From NCBI RefSeq assembly GCF_900182655.1, contig NZ_FXTC01000002.1, positions 434,001 to 498,000 on the forward strand: 64,000 nt of DNA, in the 5' to 3' direction. The notes under the pieces are model-generated. The model did not search any database, was not told where the DNA came from, and worked only from the letters and a program-made list of their open reading frames with translations. This stretch comes from Chryseobacterium rhizoplanae. GTDB taxonomy: Bacteria; Bacteroidota; Bacteroidia; Flavobacteriales; Weeksellaceae. Positions 37,241 to 45,658 of the stretch are shown piece after piece; the stretch's first letter is position 1, and the number at the start of each line of letters is the position of its first letter. Position numbers and translations under genes: made by a program.

Positions 37241-38080
37241 ATGACTACAGAAGAAAAAAAAATACAAGTATTAAACTTCCTAAGATGGACTGGATCAAAG
37301 CGATGGTTCGTTAAGGATCATATTAAAAAATTTTTACCTGATCATTTTAACAATTATCATGAGCCTTTTTTAGGAGGAGGATCTGTATTTTTCTTTGTAA
37401 AACAACTTTTAATAAAAGACCAGAAAGAGTTTTTTTTATCCGATACAAATGAAGAGCTAATAAATGTTTATGAACAATTAAGAGATAACCCAGAAGACGT
37501 TATTAACTGTTTAAAAACATTTAAAAATACTAAAGATGAATATTATAAAATAAGGAAATATAATCCCAGGATAAAATCAAAAAAAGCAGCTAAATTTATA
37601 TATCTAAATCGCACCTCTTTTAATGGCATTTACAGAGTTAATGCAAATGGAATTTATAATGTCCCTTACGGACACAGACCTAAAGTTGATTTTGTGACAG
37701 AGAATTTACTTAGAAATGTAAATAAGCTACTACAAGGAATTAAATTTTCTACCCAATCATTTGAAGAGGCTTTAATACATGTTAAAAAAGGAGATCTAGT
37801 TTTTCTTGATCCTCCTTATACTGTTGCACATGAAAACAACGGCTTTATCGAATATAACCAAAAACTTTTTTCTTGGGAAGATCAGGAAAAACTGAAGCAA
37901 ATAATTGAGCAGATAATTAGTCGGGAAGCTTTTTTTATCCTTACAAATGCTAGCCACCATTCTATTGAAAACCTTTACAAAGACATAGCAAATATCACTG
38001 TACTTTCACGACCTAGTATAGTAGGAGGACGATCAAAAACCAGAGGTATGTATAACGAATTTATTATTTACAATTTTTGA
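37241..38080 (+). CDS. D12-class DNA N6-adenine methylase (Dam-like)
   Basis: A 279-residue methyltransferase. The FLRWTGSKRW entry and the AdoMet-binding motif EPFLGGGSVFFFV (motif I, about residues 41-53) come first, then NRTSFNGIYRVNANG and the catalytic motif IV DPPYT (about 190). This is the alpha-type D12 class that methylates adenine in short sites, as Dam does; the target cannot be read here. It is the first of four genes packed with 3-bp gaps or less. A protective or marking role for the operon is possible. Confidence 0.9.
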   Translation: MTTEEKKIQVLNFLRWTGSKRWFVKDHIKKFLPDHFNNYHEPFLGGGSVFFFVKQLLIKDQKEFFLSDTNEELINVYEQLRDNPEDVINCLKTFKNTKDEYYKIRKYNPRIKSKKAAKFIYLNRTSFNGIYRVNANGIYNVPYGHRPKVDFVTENLLRNVNKLLQGIKFSTQSFEEALIHVKKGDLVFLDPPYTVAHENNGFIEYNQKLFSWEDQEKLKQIIEQIISREAFFILTNASHHSIENLYKDIANITVLSRPSIVGGRSKTRGMYNEFIIYNF

Positions 38081-38083
38081 AGT

Positions 38084-39268
38084 ATGGATAAAAGTATACT
38101 TAGATTAGCCATTATTAGTGATCTACATTGCCATCCAAAAAGAAAAACGGGAGAAGGTAAAGATGAATCCTACTTATTGACAGATAAGCTTAGAGTGCCT
38201 TCCAATGATCATCCTGTAGATGATTTACTAGAAAAAATTAATGAAAATAAGATTAATAAAGTTGATTTAACATTATGCCCAGGTGATTTTACTGATAAAG
38301 CAAATCAACAAGGTTTTATTTCTGGATGGGGATTTTCACTTGAACTTCACAGAGCTTTAGGTTCTAGGGAAATAATAGCAACTGTTGGTAATCATGATGT
38401 AGATGTATATGCCCAAAATTCAAATTACACATTAGATATTGCAAAAGGAATAAAAAGAGGGTTTCCTATTGAAGATGAAACATCACAAGACATTTTTTGG
38501 TCCAAAGGATGCGTTATTTTAGAACGTGATATATTTAGAATACTTTTAATTAATAGCACCCATTTTCATTATAATAAAGAAGCTTCTAAAAGCGGAAAGG
38601 TAGGAGATGCAATGATTGAATATATTGAAAAACATCTTTCTACACACAATGATAACAAAATAAAGATTGCCATGAGCCATCATCATCCTATTGATCATTC
38701 TATATTGAATCTTGGTGAAGAGGATAAGATACAAAATGCAGATGCATTATTAGATGTATTAGGCAAATATAAATTCGATTTATTTATTCATGGCCACAAG
38801 CATCATCCATTAATAAGATATCATAATACAACAACCTATAGTCATAGGTTACCCATATTTGCTTCAGGTAGTTTTTCTTCTCATAGTAACCTAATGTTTA
38901 CAAGTGTAAGAAATTCATTTCATTTAATCACGTTACAAAAGGATAAAGTATGTAAGGGAGAAATTGATTCTTGGACATTTTTTCCAAATTCTGGATGGAG
39001 TCAACCAAATGATGAAAGTGGTTTCCCTTCACATACAGGATTTGGATGTGAAAAAAGTATTGAAGATTTAGCTGAAGCTGTAGAAGATATAATGAAAGAT
39101 CAAGGAAAAATGGCTTGGGTCGATATTATAAAGCAAATTCCTGATTTACAATATTTATTACCCGATGAAGGAAAAAATCTTGAAAATTTACTATTAGAAA
39201 GGCAAATACAGATTGATAAAAGCTTACGAGCAAAACCAAACCAAGTATATAATTTAGCAAAGTTATAA
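38084..39268 (+). CDS. Calcineurin-like metallophosphoesterase
   Basis: A 394-residue protein with all metallophosphoesterase motifs: D-x-H at SDLHCH (residues 12-16), GD at 67-68 (CPGDFTDKAN), GNHD at 102-105, SHHHP at 198-202 and GHKHH at 237-241. These bind two metals for phosphodiester or phosphomonoester cleavage; Mre11/SbcD nucleases share the fold. The C-terminal ~110 residues (EKSIEDLAEAVEDIMKDQGK) are helical and probably mediate partner binding. It starts 3 bases after the methylase stop and ends 2 bases before the ATPase start. Confidence 0.88.
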   Translation: MDKSILRLAIISDLHCHPKRKTGEGKDESYLLTDKLRVPSNDHPVDDLLEKINENKINKVDLTLCPGDFTDKANQQGFISGWGFSLELHRALGSREIIATVGNHDVDVYAQNSNYTLDIAKGIKRGFPIEDETSQDIFWSKGCVILERDIFRILLINSTHFHYNKEASKSGKVGDAMIEYIEKHLSTHNDNKIKIAMSHHHPIDHSILNLGEEDKIQNADALLDVLGKYKFDLFIHGHKHHPLIRYHNTTTYSHRLPIFASGSFSSHSNLMFTSVRNSFHLITLQKDKVCKGEIDSWTFFPNSGWSQPNDESGFPSHTGFGCEKSIEDLAEAVEDIMKDQGKMAWVDIIKQIPDLQYLLPDEGKNLENLLLERQIQIDKSLRAKPNQVYNLAKL

Positions 39269-39270
39269 TC

Positions 39271-41052
39271 ATGAAAATAGATGGCATATATCCTGCTTAC
39301 AATGCACGACATTTAAACCCAAATGAAGTTGGCGCTTCTTTTATTTGGTCTGCAAATTTTGAAAAATTGATACAAAATGGACACTCTGTAATATTAGGAG
39401 CGAGAGGCTGTGGCAAAACTACTTTAATGAAAATGCTTACCATTCCTGCATTAAATTCTTGGAAAGATAAACGAGCTGTAAAGATTAGACAAACTATTCC
39501 ATTTTATGCCATATATATATCTACCGACATATACTGGGATGTTAAAAATCAAACATATGGTTCTCAACTAGAACGATTTGAGAACTTTGACGAAATCATT
39601 TCTTATTTTTCAGTGAATAGTAATGTATTCACATCTCTTTGTGATACATTTTCTTATATTATTGATGAGTATAAACTAAATGATGAATCAAAAGAAGTTG
39701 AACTTTGTAAAGCTCTAATGGAAGCCTGGAAGTTAACTCAGGTCATACCCAAACTTACATTTATTAAAGAAGCTTTAAACAAAAGAGTAGATGAAGTTAA
39801 TCAATTAGTTCAACAATTAATTTTTAACTATAAAACTGGAGATCCTATTCCCTATCCTCCATATTTCAATTTAAATTTTGAAACTTCTATTGAAGCTATT
39901 ATTCCGATTTTCGAAAGAATTTATAATCTTAATAATGGTAAAAAATGGGCTCTTTGTTTTGATGAACTAGAATTCGCACCATTATGGTTACAACAAAAAT
40001 TATTTAGGTCTTTACGAAGTAGAAAGCAATTTTTACTGTATAAATTAAGTGCAAGCCCAATACTATCAATAGAGCTAGAAAAGCTACTACAATCAGAGTA
40101 TCCTGCAACATCAGGAAACGATATGCAAATTATTAAGATGTGGAATTCTGGAGATAATGAAACCTTTTCAGCCCAAATAATAACATCTCTTTTACGGAAA
40201 AAGTTCCCAAGTAAAAAAAACATTGACTTTTTTGGTTCAAATGAGGTTTATAATAGTTCAAACTTATATACTAAAGGATCTTCATTTTTTAAAAAAATTG
40301 TAGAATTAGCAAGCAAAGACCCTTCTTTTAGAGATTTTTTAAAAGAACGAGACATTGATCCTGAAAACCCCATTATAAGTGATAAAAAACTTAAAGACAC
40401 CATATTTCGAAAAATTAAACCAATTGTATATTTTAGAGATTTTTATATAGATGGAATAAATAAAAGGAATAACAAAGTAACTTATCGAAGTAGAAAAAAA
40501 GGAAATGAATTATTTTTTGGTATTGAGGTATTATCAAAAATCTGTGATGGAAATCCTAGGTGGTTGATAGGCATTATTACTTCAATACTACAAAAGTCTT
40601 CTGAAAATGGAGCAGAAAAAAACTTGCAATTTGATGAGCTTCATAATGCTGCTTTAAGATTTAAAAATGTTATTGCAAATATACCTATTGGTACTGACAC
40701 GTCTTATTCTCTAATTGATATAATAGAGAAAGTTGGATTATATTTTAAAGACCAAGTTTTAGGAGAGAAATTTTTAATGGATCCAAAAGGAACATTTGAA
40801 GTAGACAGTAAAGAGATAAGTTTAACAGATGATATTATTTTTCTTTTAGAAAAAGCAATTTCACAAGGAGCAATAATTTTAGTAGACTCAAAAGATGACA
40901 ATTTTGATTTTAGAATTCGTGGAAAGAAATTTAAGCTTGCCTATTTACTAAGTCTTTTGTACAACCTCCCACTTAGAAGTTATCCTAGCGTTAAACTTTC
41001 AGAATGTTTAAGGGGGATAAAACAAATTAACCAAAAAACTTTATTTGATTAA
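39271..41052 (+). CDS. P-loop ATPase (ORC/Cdc6-like or STAND-like)
   Basis: A 593-residue protein with Walker A GARGCGKTTLMKML (residues 43-56) and Walker B ALCFDELEFAP (about 227-237). The later CDGNPRWLIGIITSIL segment resembles a sensor/lid helix. The C-terminal part (from about 480) looks winged-helix-like, ending in LRGIKQINQKTLFD. The Orc1/Cdc6-type annotation often given to such proteins fits. It probably senses or loads on nucleic acid for the adjacent phosphoesterase. Its stop is 1 base before the next start. Confidence 0.75.
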   Translation: MKIDGIYPAYNARHLNPNEVGASFIWSANFEKLIQNGHSVILGARGCGKTTLMKMLTIPALNSWKDKRAVKIRQTIPFYAIYISTDIYWDVKNQTYGSQLERFENFDEIISYFSVNSNVFTSLCDTFSYIIDEYKLNDESKEVELCKALMEAWKLTQVIPKLTFIKEALNKRVDEVNQLVQQLIFNYKTGDPIPYPPYFNLNFETSIEAIIPIFERIYNLNNGKKWALCFDELEFAPLWLQQKLFRSLRSRKQFLLYKLSASPILSIELEKLLQSEYPATSGNDMQIIKMWNSGDNETFSAQIITSLLRKKFPSKKNIDFFGSNEVYNSSNLYTKGSSFFKKIVELASKDPSFRDFLKERDIDPENPIISDKKLKDTIFRKIKPIVYFRDFYIDGINKRNNKVTYRSRKKGNELFFGIEVLSKICDGNPRWLIGIITSILQKSSENGAEKNLQFDELHNAALRFKNVIANIPIGTDTSYSLIDIIEKVGLYFKDQVLGEKFLMDPKGTFEVDSKEISLTDDIIFLLEKAISQGAIILVDSKDDNFDFRIRGKKFKLAYLLSLLYNLPLRSYPSVKLSECLRGIKQINQKTLFD

Positions 41053-41053
41053 T

Positions 41054-41965
41054 ATGGAAATAAAATATGGAAAACAGATTGATATAAATGATATTAAAGG
41101 TGTTTCAATAGACCTCTTAATACTTGCTGGAAATCATGAAAAGAGAACACTGACTTTATTTGATATAGTAAAAAATGAAAATAAAATCAAAAGATCAATA
41201 ATGTTTCGTTTCAAAGATGATTTCAAACCATATGCTAATAATTTTGAATTACAAACTATTACAGATTGTGATCAAATTTATTCTATACTTGATAACATTT
41301 TTGAAACTCATAACAGTGATAACTTCACTTTACTTGTAGATTATTCTTGTATGACCAAATCATGGTATTACTCTATTATACTATACTTGTCAAAGAAAAG
41401 TCTTAAACAAAAAAATATACGTGTATTATTTTCTTATACTCCATCTAAATACTCTGAACCGCTTGTTCCTAAGCCTACGTCTGATATAGCTCCATTACCA
41501 GGCAAATATGTAATTCCTACTAATAAGCCAAAAGCATTAATTGTGTGTTTAGGATATGAACAAAATAAAGCAGAGGGTATAATTGAACATTTAGATCCTA
41601 AATTATGTCATATATTCTATACAAAGCCTTCGCTAGATCCTTTATTTTCAAAAAAAATAGAAGAAAATAATTCAACTATAATAAAAGAGAGAAAAAGCCA
41701 AGTAACTACATATGCTTTTGATGACTTACTTAATTTAGAAAGAGCTTTAAATAGCTTATATCAGGTATTAAAAAATGATTACAGCATAATTATTGCACCT
41801 TTAGGACCTAAACCTTTTGCATTGGTTTCTATGATAATGGCTGCAAAATATCCGGAAATAGACATTTGGAGAGTTGGCTCAGGATATGATATTAATGAAT
41901 ATGATAGAGAGCCTTTAGGTAATAATTTTTTTATTATTAATGACTTATATTTTTCTAATTACTAA
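41054..41965 (+). CDS. Rossmann-like protein, fourth gene of the defence-like operon
   Basis: A protein of about 303 residues from the ATG at 41054 (a TTG 3 codons earlier overlaps the ATPase stop). Two alpha/beta halves are visible: LLVDYSCMTKSWYYSIILYL then RVLFSYTPSKYSEP, and ALIVCLGYEQNKAEGIIEHL followed by IIIAPLGPKPFALVSMIMAA. The arrangement recalls CARF- or Rossmann-type sensor domains, but no family could be assigned. It is the last cargo gene, about 93 bases from the right transposon end, and is always read with the ATPase. Confidence 0.6.
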   Translation: MEIKYGKQIDINDIKGVSIDLLILAGNHEKRTLTLFDIVKNENKIKRSIMFRFKDDFKPYANNFELQTITDCDQIYSILDNIFETHNSDNFTLLVDYSCMTKSWYYSIILYLSKKSLKQKNIRVLFSYTPSKYSEPLVPKPTSDIAPLPGKYVIPTNKPKALIVCLGYEQNKAEGIIEHLDPKLCHIFYTKPSLDPLFSKKIEENNSTIIKERKSQVTTYAFDDLLNLERALNSLYQVLKNDYSIIIAPLGPKPFALVSMIMAAKYPEIDIWRVGSGYDINEYDREPLGNNFFIINDLYFSNY

Positions 41966-41991
41966 TTATGAATCACAATAGTATTCCAATT

Positions 41992-42040
41992 TTTCGCATA
42001 AACTTTTGGATTTTTCGGATCAACTATTATACTTTCGCAT
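41992..42040. repeat. Three regularly spaced end-proximal motifs (putative TnsB sites)
   Basis: TTTCGCAT at 41992-41999, TTTCGGAT at 42013-42020 and TTTCGCAT at 42033-42040 lie at 21- and 20-base steps next to the right end. Helically phased repeats of about 20-22 bp are what TnsB binding arrays look like in Tn7-type ends. Confidence 0.6.
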
Positions 42041-42058
42041 TTTCTATTGTATTTGACA
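42037..42058 (-). repeat. Terminal inverted repeat, right end
   Basis: Read on the minus strand it begins TGTCAAATACAATAGAAAAT, matching the left end at 17 of 22 positions. comM sequence resumes at 42059. Confidence 0.85.
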
Positions 42059-42806
42059 TTTCTAAAGCTTCTTTCAAAGTCAATGGAGGTAAAATACTGG
42101 GAACTCTTTTAGCGAGCATGGTTTTCCCACTTCCCGGAGGTCCAATAAGAATGATATTATGTCCGCCTGCCGCAGCCACTTCCATAGCTCTTTTCGCGGT
42201 TTCCTGCCCTTTAACTTCAGAGAAGTCGAAAGGGAAATCATTGATCTTCTCATGAAATTCTTTCCGGGTATCCAGAATACTCCTGTTAAGAGGTTTTCCT
42301 TCGTTAAAAAAATCAATAACTTCTCTTATATTTTCTACCCCATACACTTCGAGATCGTTTACAATAGCTGCTTCTCTGGCATTCTGTATGGGAAGGATAA
42401 TTCCTTTAAAACCTTCTTCTCTTCCTTGAATAGCGATGGGTAAAACTCCTTTGATAGGCTGTAAACTCCCATCAAGAGAAAGTTCACCCATAATAATATA
42501 ATTCTCAATTTCCTCTGCCAGAATCTGATCTGAAGCCGCTAAAATACCAATTGCAATACTCAGATCATAGGCTGAACCTTCTTTTCTGAGATCTGCCGGA
42601 GCCATATTGATGGTAATTTTCTTTCCGGGAATTTTATATCCTACGTTTTTCAGTGCGGCAGAAATTCTATAGCTGCTTTCTTTAATCGCATTATCGGGAA
42701 GACCTACCAGATGGTATCCCACTCCGCCGGTATCTACATTCACTTCGATTGTTATTGTCTGTGCAGCCACTCCATGAATGGCGCTTCCATAAATTTTAAT
42801 CAGCAT
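42059..42806 (-). pseudogene. comM: comM 5' fragment (N-terminal half), cut by the Tn7-like element
   Basis: This is the N-terminal part of ComM/YifB. It starts [20 protein letters not shown], with the Lon-protease-like ChlI fold, and runs to the Walker A motif [20 protein letters not shown] and [11 protein letters not shown], where transposon sequence begins. Reading into the element adds ten foreign codons before a stop at 42027. The Walker B half is on the other side of the element, so no functional helicase can be made. Confidence 0.93.
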
Positions 42807-43257
42807 GGTGTGTTTTTGAAGTAAAAATAATCAATATACTATTTTGAGAATCTGACGTTTAAATGAATGATATTCTAGCCGAATGGATATATTAAAAAAG
42901 ATATTAAGAAAACACAGGCTGAATTCTATGTCAGCAATAGCAAGGTGATAATAAAAAATCGGTACAAATTTCTTTGTACCGACCCAACCATTATTAAAAA
43001 CTAACGAAAGAGATTATTTCATCTGAATTCCGGATAAAATACTTAGTGTGAGTCAGGAAGCCGGATGCCTGAAAGAGAGAACTCCTTTTGGGGGTAATTA
43101 TGACGTCATTAGATTAACAAGGATGAAATGCATCTATTGAGCGTAAAGTATTAAAATAAATTACTCTAGTTCTTCTTCAATACAAGGCACATCCCTCCTC
43201 TGACATCCAATCTTCCTTCCCACAATCAATATTTTAGCACATTCAGACTATGTAATC
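42807..43257. other. Intergenic region
   Basis: A 451-bp region between comM and the T9SS protein gene. Apart from the hairpin at 42959-42982, no gene or RNA could be supported. A 21-codon plus-strand frame near 42883 is too short to defend. Confidence 0.5.
42951..42982 (-). terminator. Rho-independent terminator
   Basis: A perfect 10-bp stem TCGGTACAAA / TTTGTACCGA with a 4-base loop. Read on the minus strand it is followed by TTTTTTAT. It would end transcription from the T9SS protein gene about 275 bases upstream, or from a short untranslated RNA between them. Confidence 0.75.
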
Positions 43258-44220
43258 CTATTTCTTTATAAACCTATTTTTATATTCTTTTCCATCTGCA
43301 CTTTTAGAAACAATAATATAGTTCCCTGGTACCAGCTGGCTTACATCAATTGCCTGATTATACTGATGGTCATTTTTCTTCAGAACAAGTTTTCCGGACA
43401 TATCTATAATGATGACCTCCTTATAGATTTTATCTGATTCTTTTCCGATATAAAGATGCTGCGCTGTAGGGTTGGGATAGACTTTCAGATTATTGTCCTT
43501 AGTCTTCACCTCTCCTGTTCCCAGATTATTGCAGAAATCCCAGTTCCCGAAATTCACTTCCACAAAAGCAAACGGGTCCAGCATCTGACATTGATCCGGG
43601 CAATATTCTGTACAGGCATAAAATCCATATTTACCGGAACTTGTCGCCACATAAGTATCTCCTACCACTCCAGGAATAATACAAGGATCTCCTGCCACCG
43701 GCGGGTTACTGCTAGGTACACATCTGAACCAGGTATGTTTACCATATACAACCGGAAATATATTATCAAACTGTATAGAAGCACCATTGCACACATTCAC
43801 TACTCCCCCATTATCCTGATACGTTCCGGGAGTATAAGTAGTCATCATAGCCGGAAGGCCATAGACAAATCCATCTGCAAATACTGCAGTACTTTCTGCG
43901 ATACAGTCACCATCTGTAACTTTAACTTTGAAATAATTCAGCTGGTCATTACCACTAATGGTTAACTGCTGTGATGTGGCTCCCGGAATGGCTACCCAAG
44001 GGTTGTTGTTGGGTGTCTGCCAGGTCCATTCCTGTTTGTACCATTGATAAGTTCCATACGTCTGTGTAGTAGAAATTATTTCGTCTTCCACGTCACAGAA
44101 CAAGATGGTTCCCGGATATTTCTGTCCAAGTCTCGGGCTGGTAATTGTAGGGGTACACTGCGCTTTTATATCCAGAATGCTGAATAATAAAACCACTAAA
44201 AAAATTAGTTTTGTTTTCAT
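43258..44220 (-). CDS. T9SS type A sorting domain protein with Ig-like region
   Basis: A 320-residue secreted protein: signal peptide to about IKAQC, an Ig-like region (TYQWYKQEWTW ... ATSQQLTISGNDQLNYFKVKVTDGDC), a Cys-rich middle (FYACTEYCPDQCQML), and a C-terminal type IX sorting domain of about 75 residues (LKVYPNPTAQHLYIG ... YKNRFIKK). It should be exported and attached to the surface, or released, through T9SS. Its role is unknown. It lies 43 bases downstream of the anti-sigma-like gene and may be part of that operon. Confidence 0.85.
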   Translation of the reverse strand: MKTKLIFLVVLLFSILDIKAQCTPTITSPRLGQKYPGTILFCDVEDEIISTTQTYGTYQWYKQEWTWQTPNNNPWVAIPGATSQQLTISGNDQLNYFKVKVTDGDCIAESTAVFADGFVYGLPAMMTTYTPGTYQDNGGVVNVCNGASIQFDNIFPVVYGKHTWFRCVPSSNPPVAGDPCIIPGVVGDTYVATSSGKYGFYACTEYCPDQCQMLDPFAFVEVNFGNWDFCNNLGTGEVKTKDNNLKVYPNPTAQHLYIGKESDKIYKEVIIIDMSGKLVLKKNDHQYNQAIDVSQLVPGNYIIVSKSADGKEYKNRFIKK

Positions 44221-44263
44221 ATATTAGATTATTAAATGTGATTTGGTCTAAAAATCTTCTACA

Positions 44264-45658
44264 TTAATCCAACAGCACTCTGATCCCGAATTTCATATTA
44301 AAATGAAAAGGTTTCTCTTTATAAATGGTGTTAGGAGCATTTTCTTCCCTGAAATGATATCCTATTCCCGGCTCTGCATAAATTCCAACTTTGTCTATGA
44401 CCTTCAGCTGAAATCCTGCTGCAGTGTTAACAGAAAACTGTAATGGTTTATGATCAAGGCGTTCCTTTGAACTATCCTTTATTTCATCATTCACTACATA
44501 GGTTGTTGTAACACTTCCCGAAACAGGTTTTTCTACGAGTGCCCCGCCTGTAATATATCCTGTAAACCGTCCTTTCTGAATAACATTATAGTTGACCTGA
44601 ACAGGAATTCCTATATAATGAACCGTCTGGTCTCCTTTAATATAATTGTTTTCTGTTCCTGAATGCAGTTCGGAAGCCAGTTTGGTATAGTTCAGCCCGG
44701 TTCCTATCCCCCATCTTTTTCCTAAATTGTAGTAAAGAGATAATCCAAACGTAACCGGTACTTTATGTCTGATTCTTGCTTCTACCGGTTGACTTTGATT
44801 CGCCAGTAATACAGCAGTCAGAGGATCATCATGGTACTCGGAAGTGCTCCACACCTGCTCAACATTCATTGCTTTTCCAGTGATGGAGGCATATCCCGGA
44901 AACTGCTGTTCTGCAGAGTTGGAAGCAACATTTCCTGTAAGCATACTCAACATCCAGGACTTTTGGTCACGGGATTTCGCAGCAGTATGTTTTGTATTCT
45001 CAGCATACACTTTTTTCAATTCGTCCTGTTTGAAAAGAGCCTCATCAGGAGTCTTCTCCAGGGCTGGTTCTTTTACTGTATCATCAGCAGGAGATACTTT
45101 CTGAGCGATCTTGCTCTCCTGATGAAAAGATTCCGCCGCAGCCGGAGCTTTGATGATTTCCTGAATATCCTGAGTATTCCCTACTCTGTTTTTTTCTTCA
45201 GTATTAAAATATTTCTGTGCCGGTATTTTCTTGGAAATACCTGTATTCAATATGTTTTCAGCTAAAGGAGATGCCAATGCGGATTCTACTTTACCGCTTG
45301 AGACGTTTTCATTTTCCAGTGGTTTCAAAGAATTCTTTTCTTTTTCTTTTTTCACATCTGCCGGTTTCTGAGATAAGGTTTTGCCTGTATCATTCTGTGG
45401 CAGTATTTTCGTCAGTAAAAAGAGCAATGCAATAGCTGCAGCAATACCTCCGAGACGATAGAATAGAGATTTTTGTCCTGCATCTTTTCCTTTCTTGCTT
45501 TCCCCGCCTTCATGAATTTCAGGAATAAACCCGGGAATGCTGTTATTTTCGTCTTCGGAGAATAATTCACCTTTGATGTCATCCCACAATCCTTCCGGAA
45601 CGTCCTCTTCATGGTCATCCATTCTGCTTCGCAGGTTATTTAGCCATTCATTATTCAT
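44264..45658 (-). CDS. Anti-sigma-like membrane protein with C-terminal beta-barrel
   Basis: A 464-residue protein. An acidic cytoplasmic N-terminus (about 60 residues, WLNNLRSRMDDHEEDVPEGLWDDIK) leads to one transmembrane helix (about 70-88), a long Lys/Glu/Ala-rich periplasmic linker, and a C-terminal ~170-residue PorT-like outer-membrane barrel (FGLSLYYNLGKRWGIGTGLNYTKL). Its start overlaps the end of the ECF sigma gene by 8 bases, the position of an anti-sigma factor. A single protein joining the cytoplasm and outer membrane is a pattern seen in Bacteroidota. Confidence 0.75.
   Translation of the reverse strand: MNNEWLNNLRSRMDDHEEDVPEGLWDDIKGELFSEDENNSIPGFIPEIHEGGESKKGKDAGQKSLFYRLGGIAAAIALLFLLTKILPQNDTGKTLSQKPADVKKEKEKNSLKPLENENVSSGKVESALASPLAENILNTGISKKIPAQKYFNTEEKNRVGNTQDIQEIIKAPAAAESFHQESKIAQKVSPADDTVKEPALEKTPDEALFKQDELKKVYAENTKHTAAKSRDQKSWMLSMLTGNVASNSAEQQFPGYASITGKAMNVEQVWSTSEYHDDPLTAVLLANQSQPVEARIRHKVPVTFGLSLYYNLGKRWGIGTGLNYTKLASELHSGTENNYIKGDQTVHYIGIPVQVNYNVIQKGRFTGYITGGALVEKPVSGSVTTTYVVNDEIKDSSKERLDHKPLQFSVNTAAGFQLKVIDKVGIYAEPGIGYHFREENAPNTIYKEKPFHFNMKFGIRVLLD

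Larger units (their letters stand above)
26174..42058. mobile_element. Tn7-like transposon inserted in comM (about 15.9 kb)
   Basis: The element is bounded by TGT...ACA termini, with 22-bp ends identical at 17 positions (TGTAAATTACAATA on the left, TGTCAAATACAATA on the right, read inward). The left side carries tnsA-tnsB-tnsC-tniQ as an overlapping operon, then a convergent TnsE-like gene. The rest is cargo: RES, HEPN-like and YozE proteins, a resolvase and a four-gene candidate defence operon. comM sequence lies on both sides in matching orientation. The flanking 5-mers differ (CCGCC and TTTCT), so there is no target duplication, and part of comM is lost. comM is a known target of Tn6022/AbaR-type elements. 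Confidence 0.9.

Noticed and set aside
26174..42058. CRISPR-associated transposon (CAST)
   Set aside because: No Cas genes, no repeat-spacer array and no guide-like repeats were seen; TniQ alone is present.
26169..42063. 5-bp target-site duplication at the transposon boundaries
   Set aside because: The flanking 5-mers are CCGCC and TTTCT; they do not match, and shifting the ends by a few bases does not produce a match.
42883..42948. 21-codon plus-strand open frame between comM and the T9SS gene
   Set aside because: Too short, without conserved leader features, and its stop is next to a terminator that points the other way.
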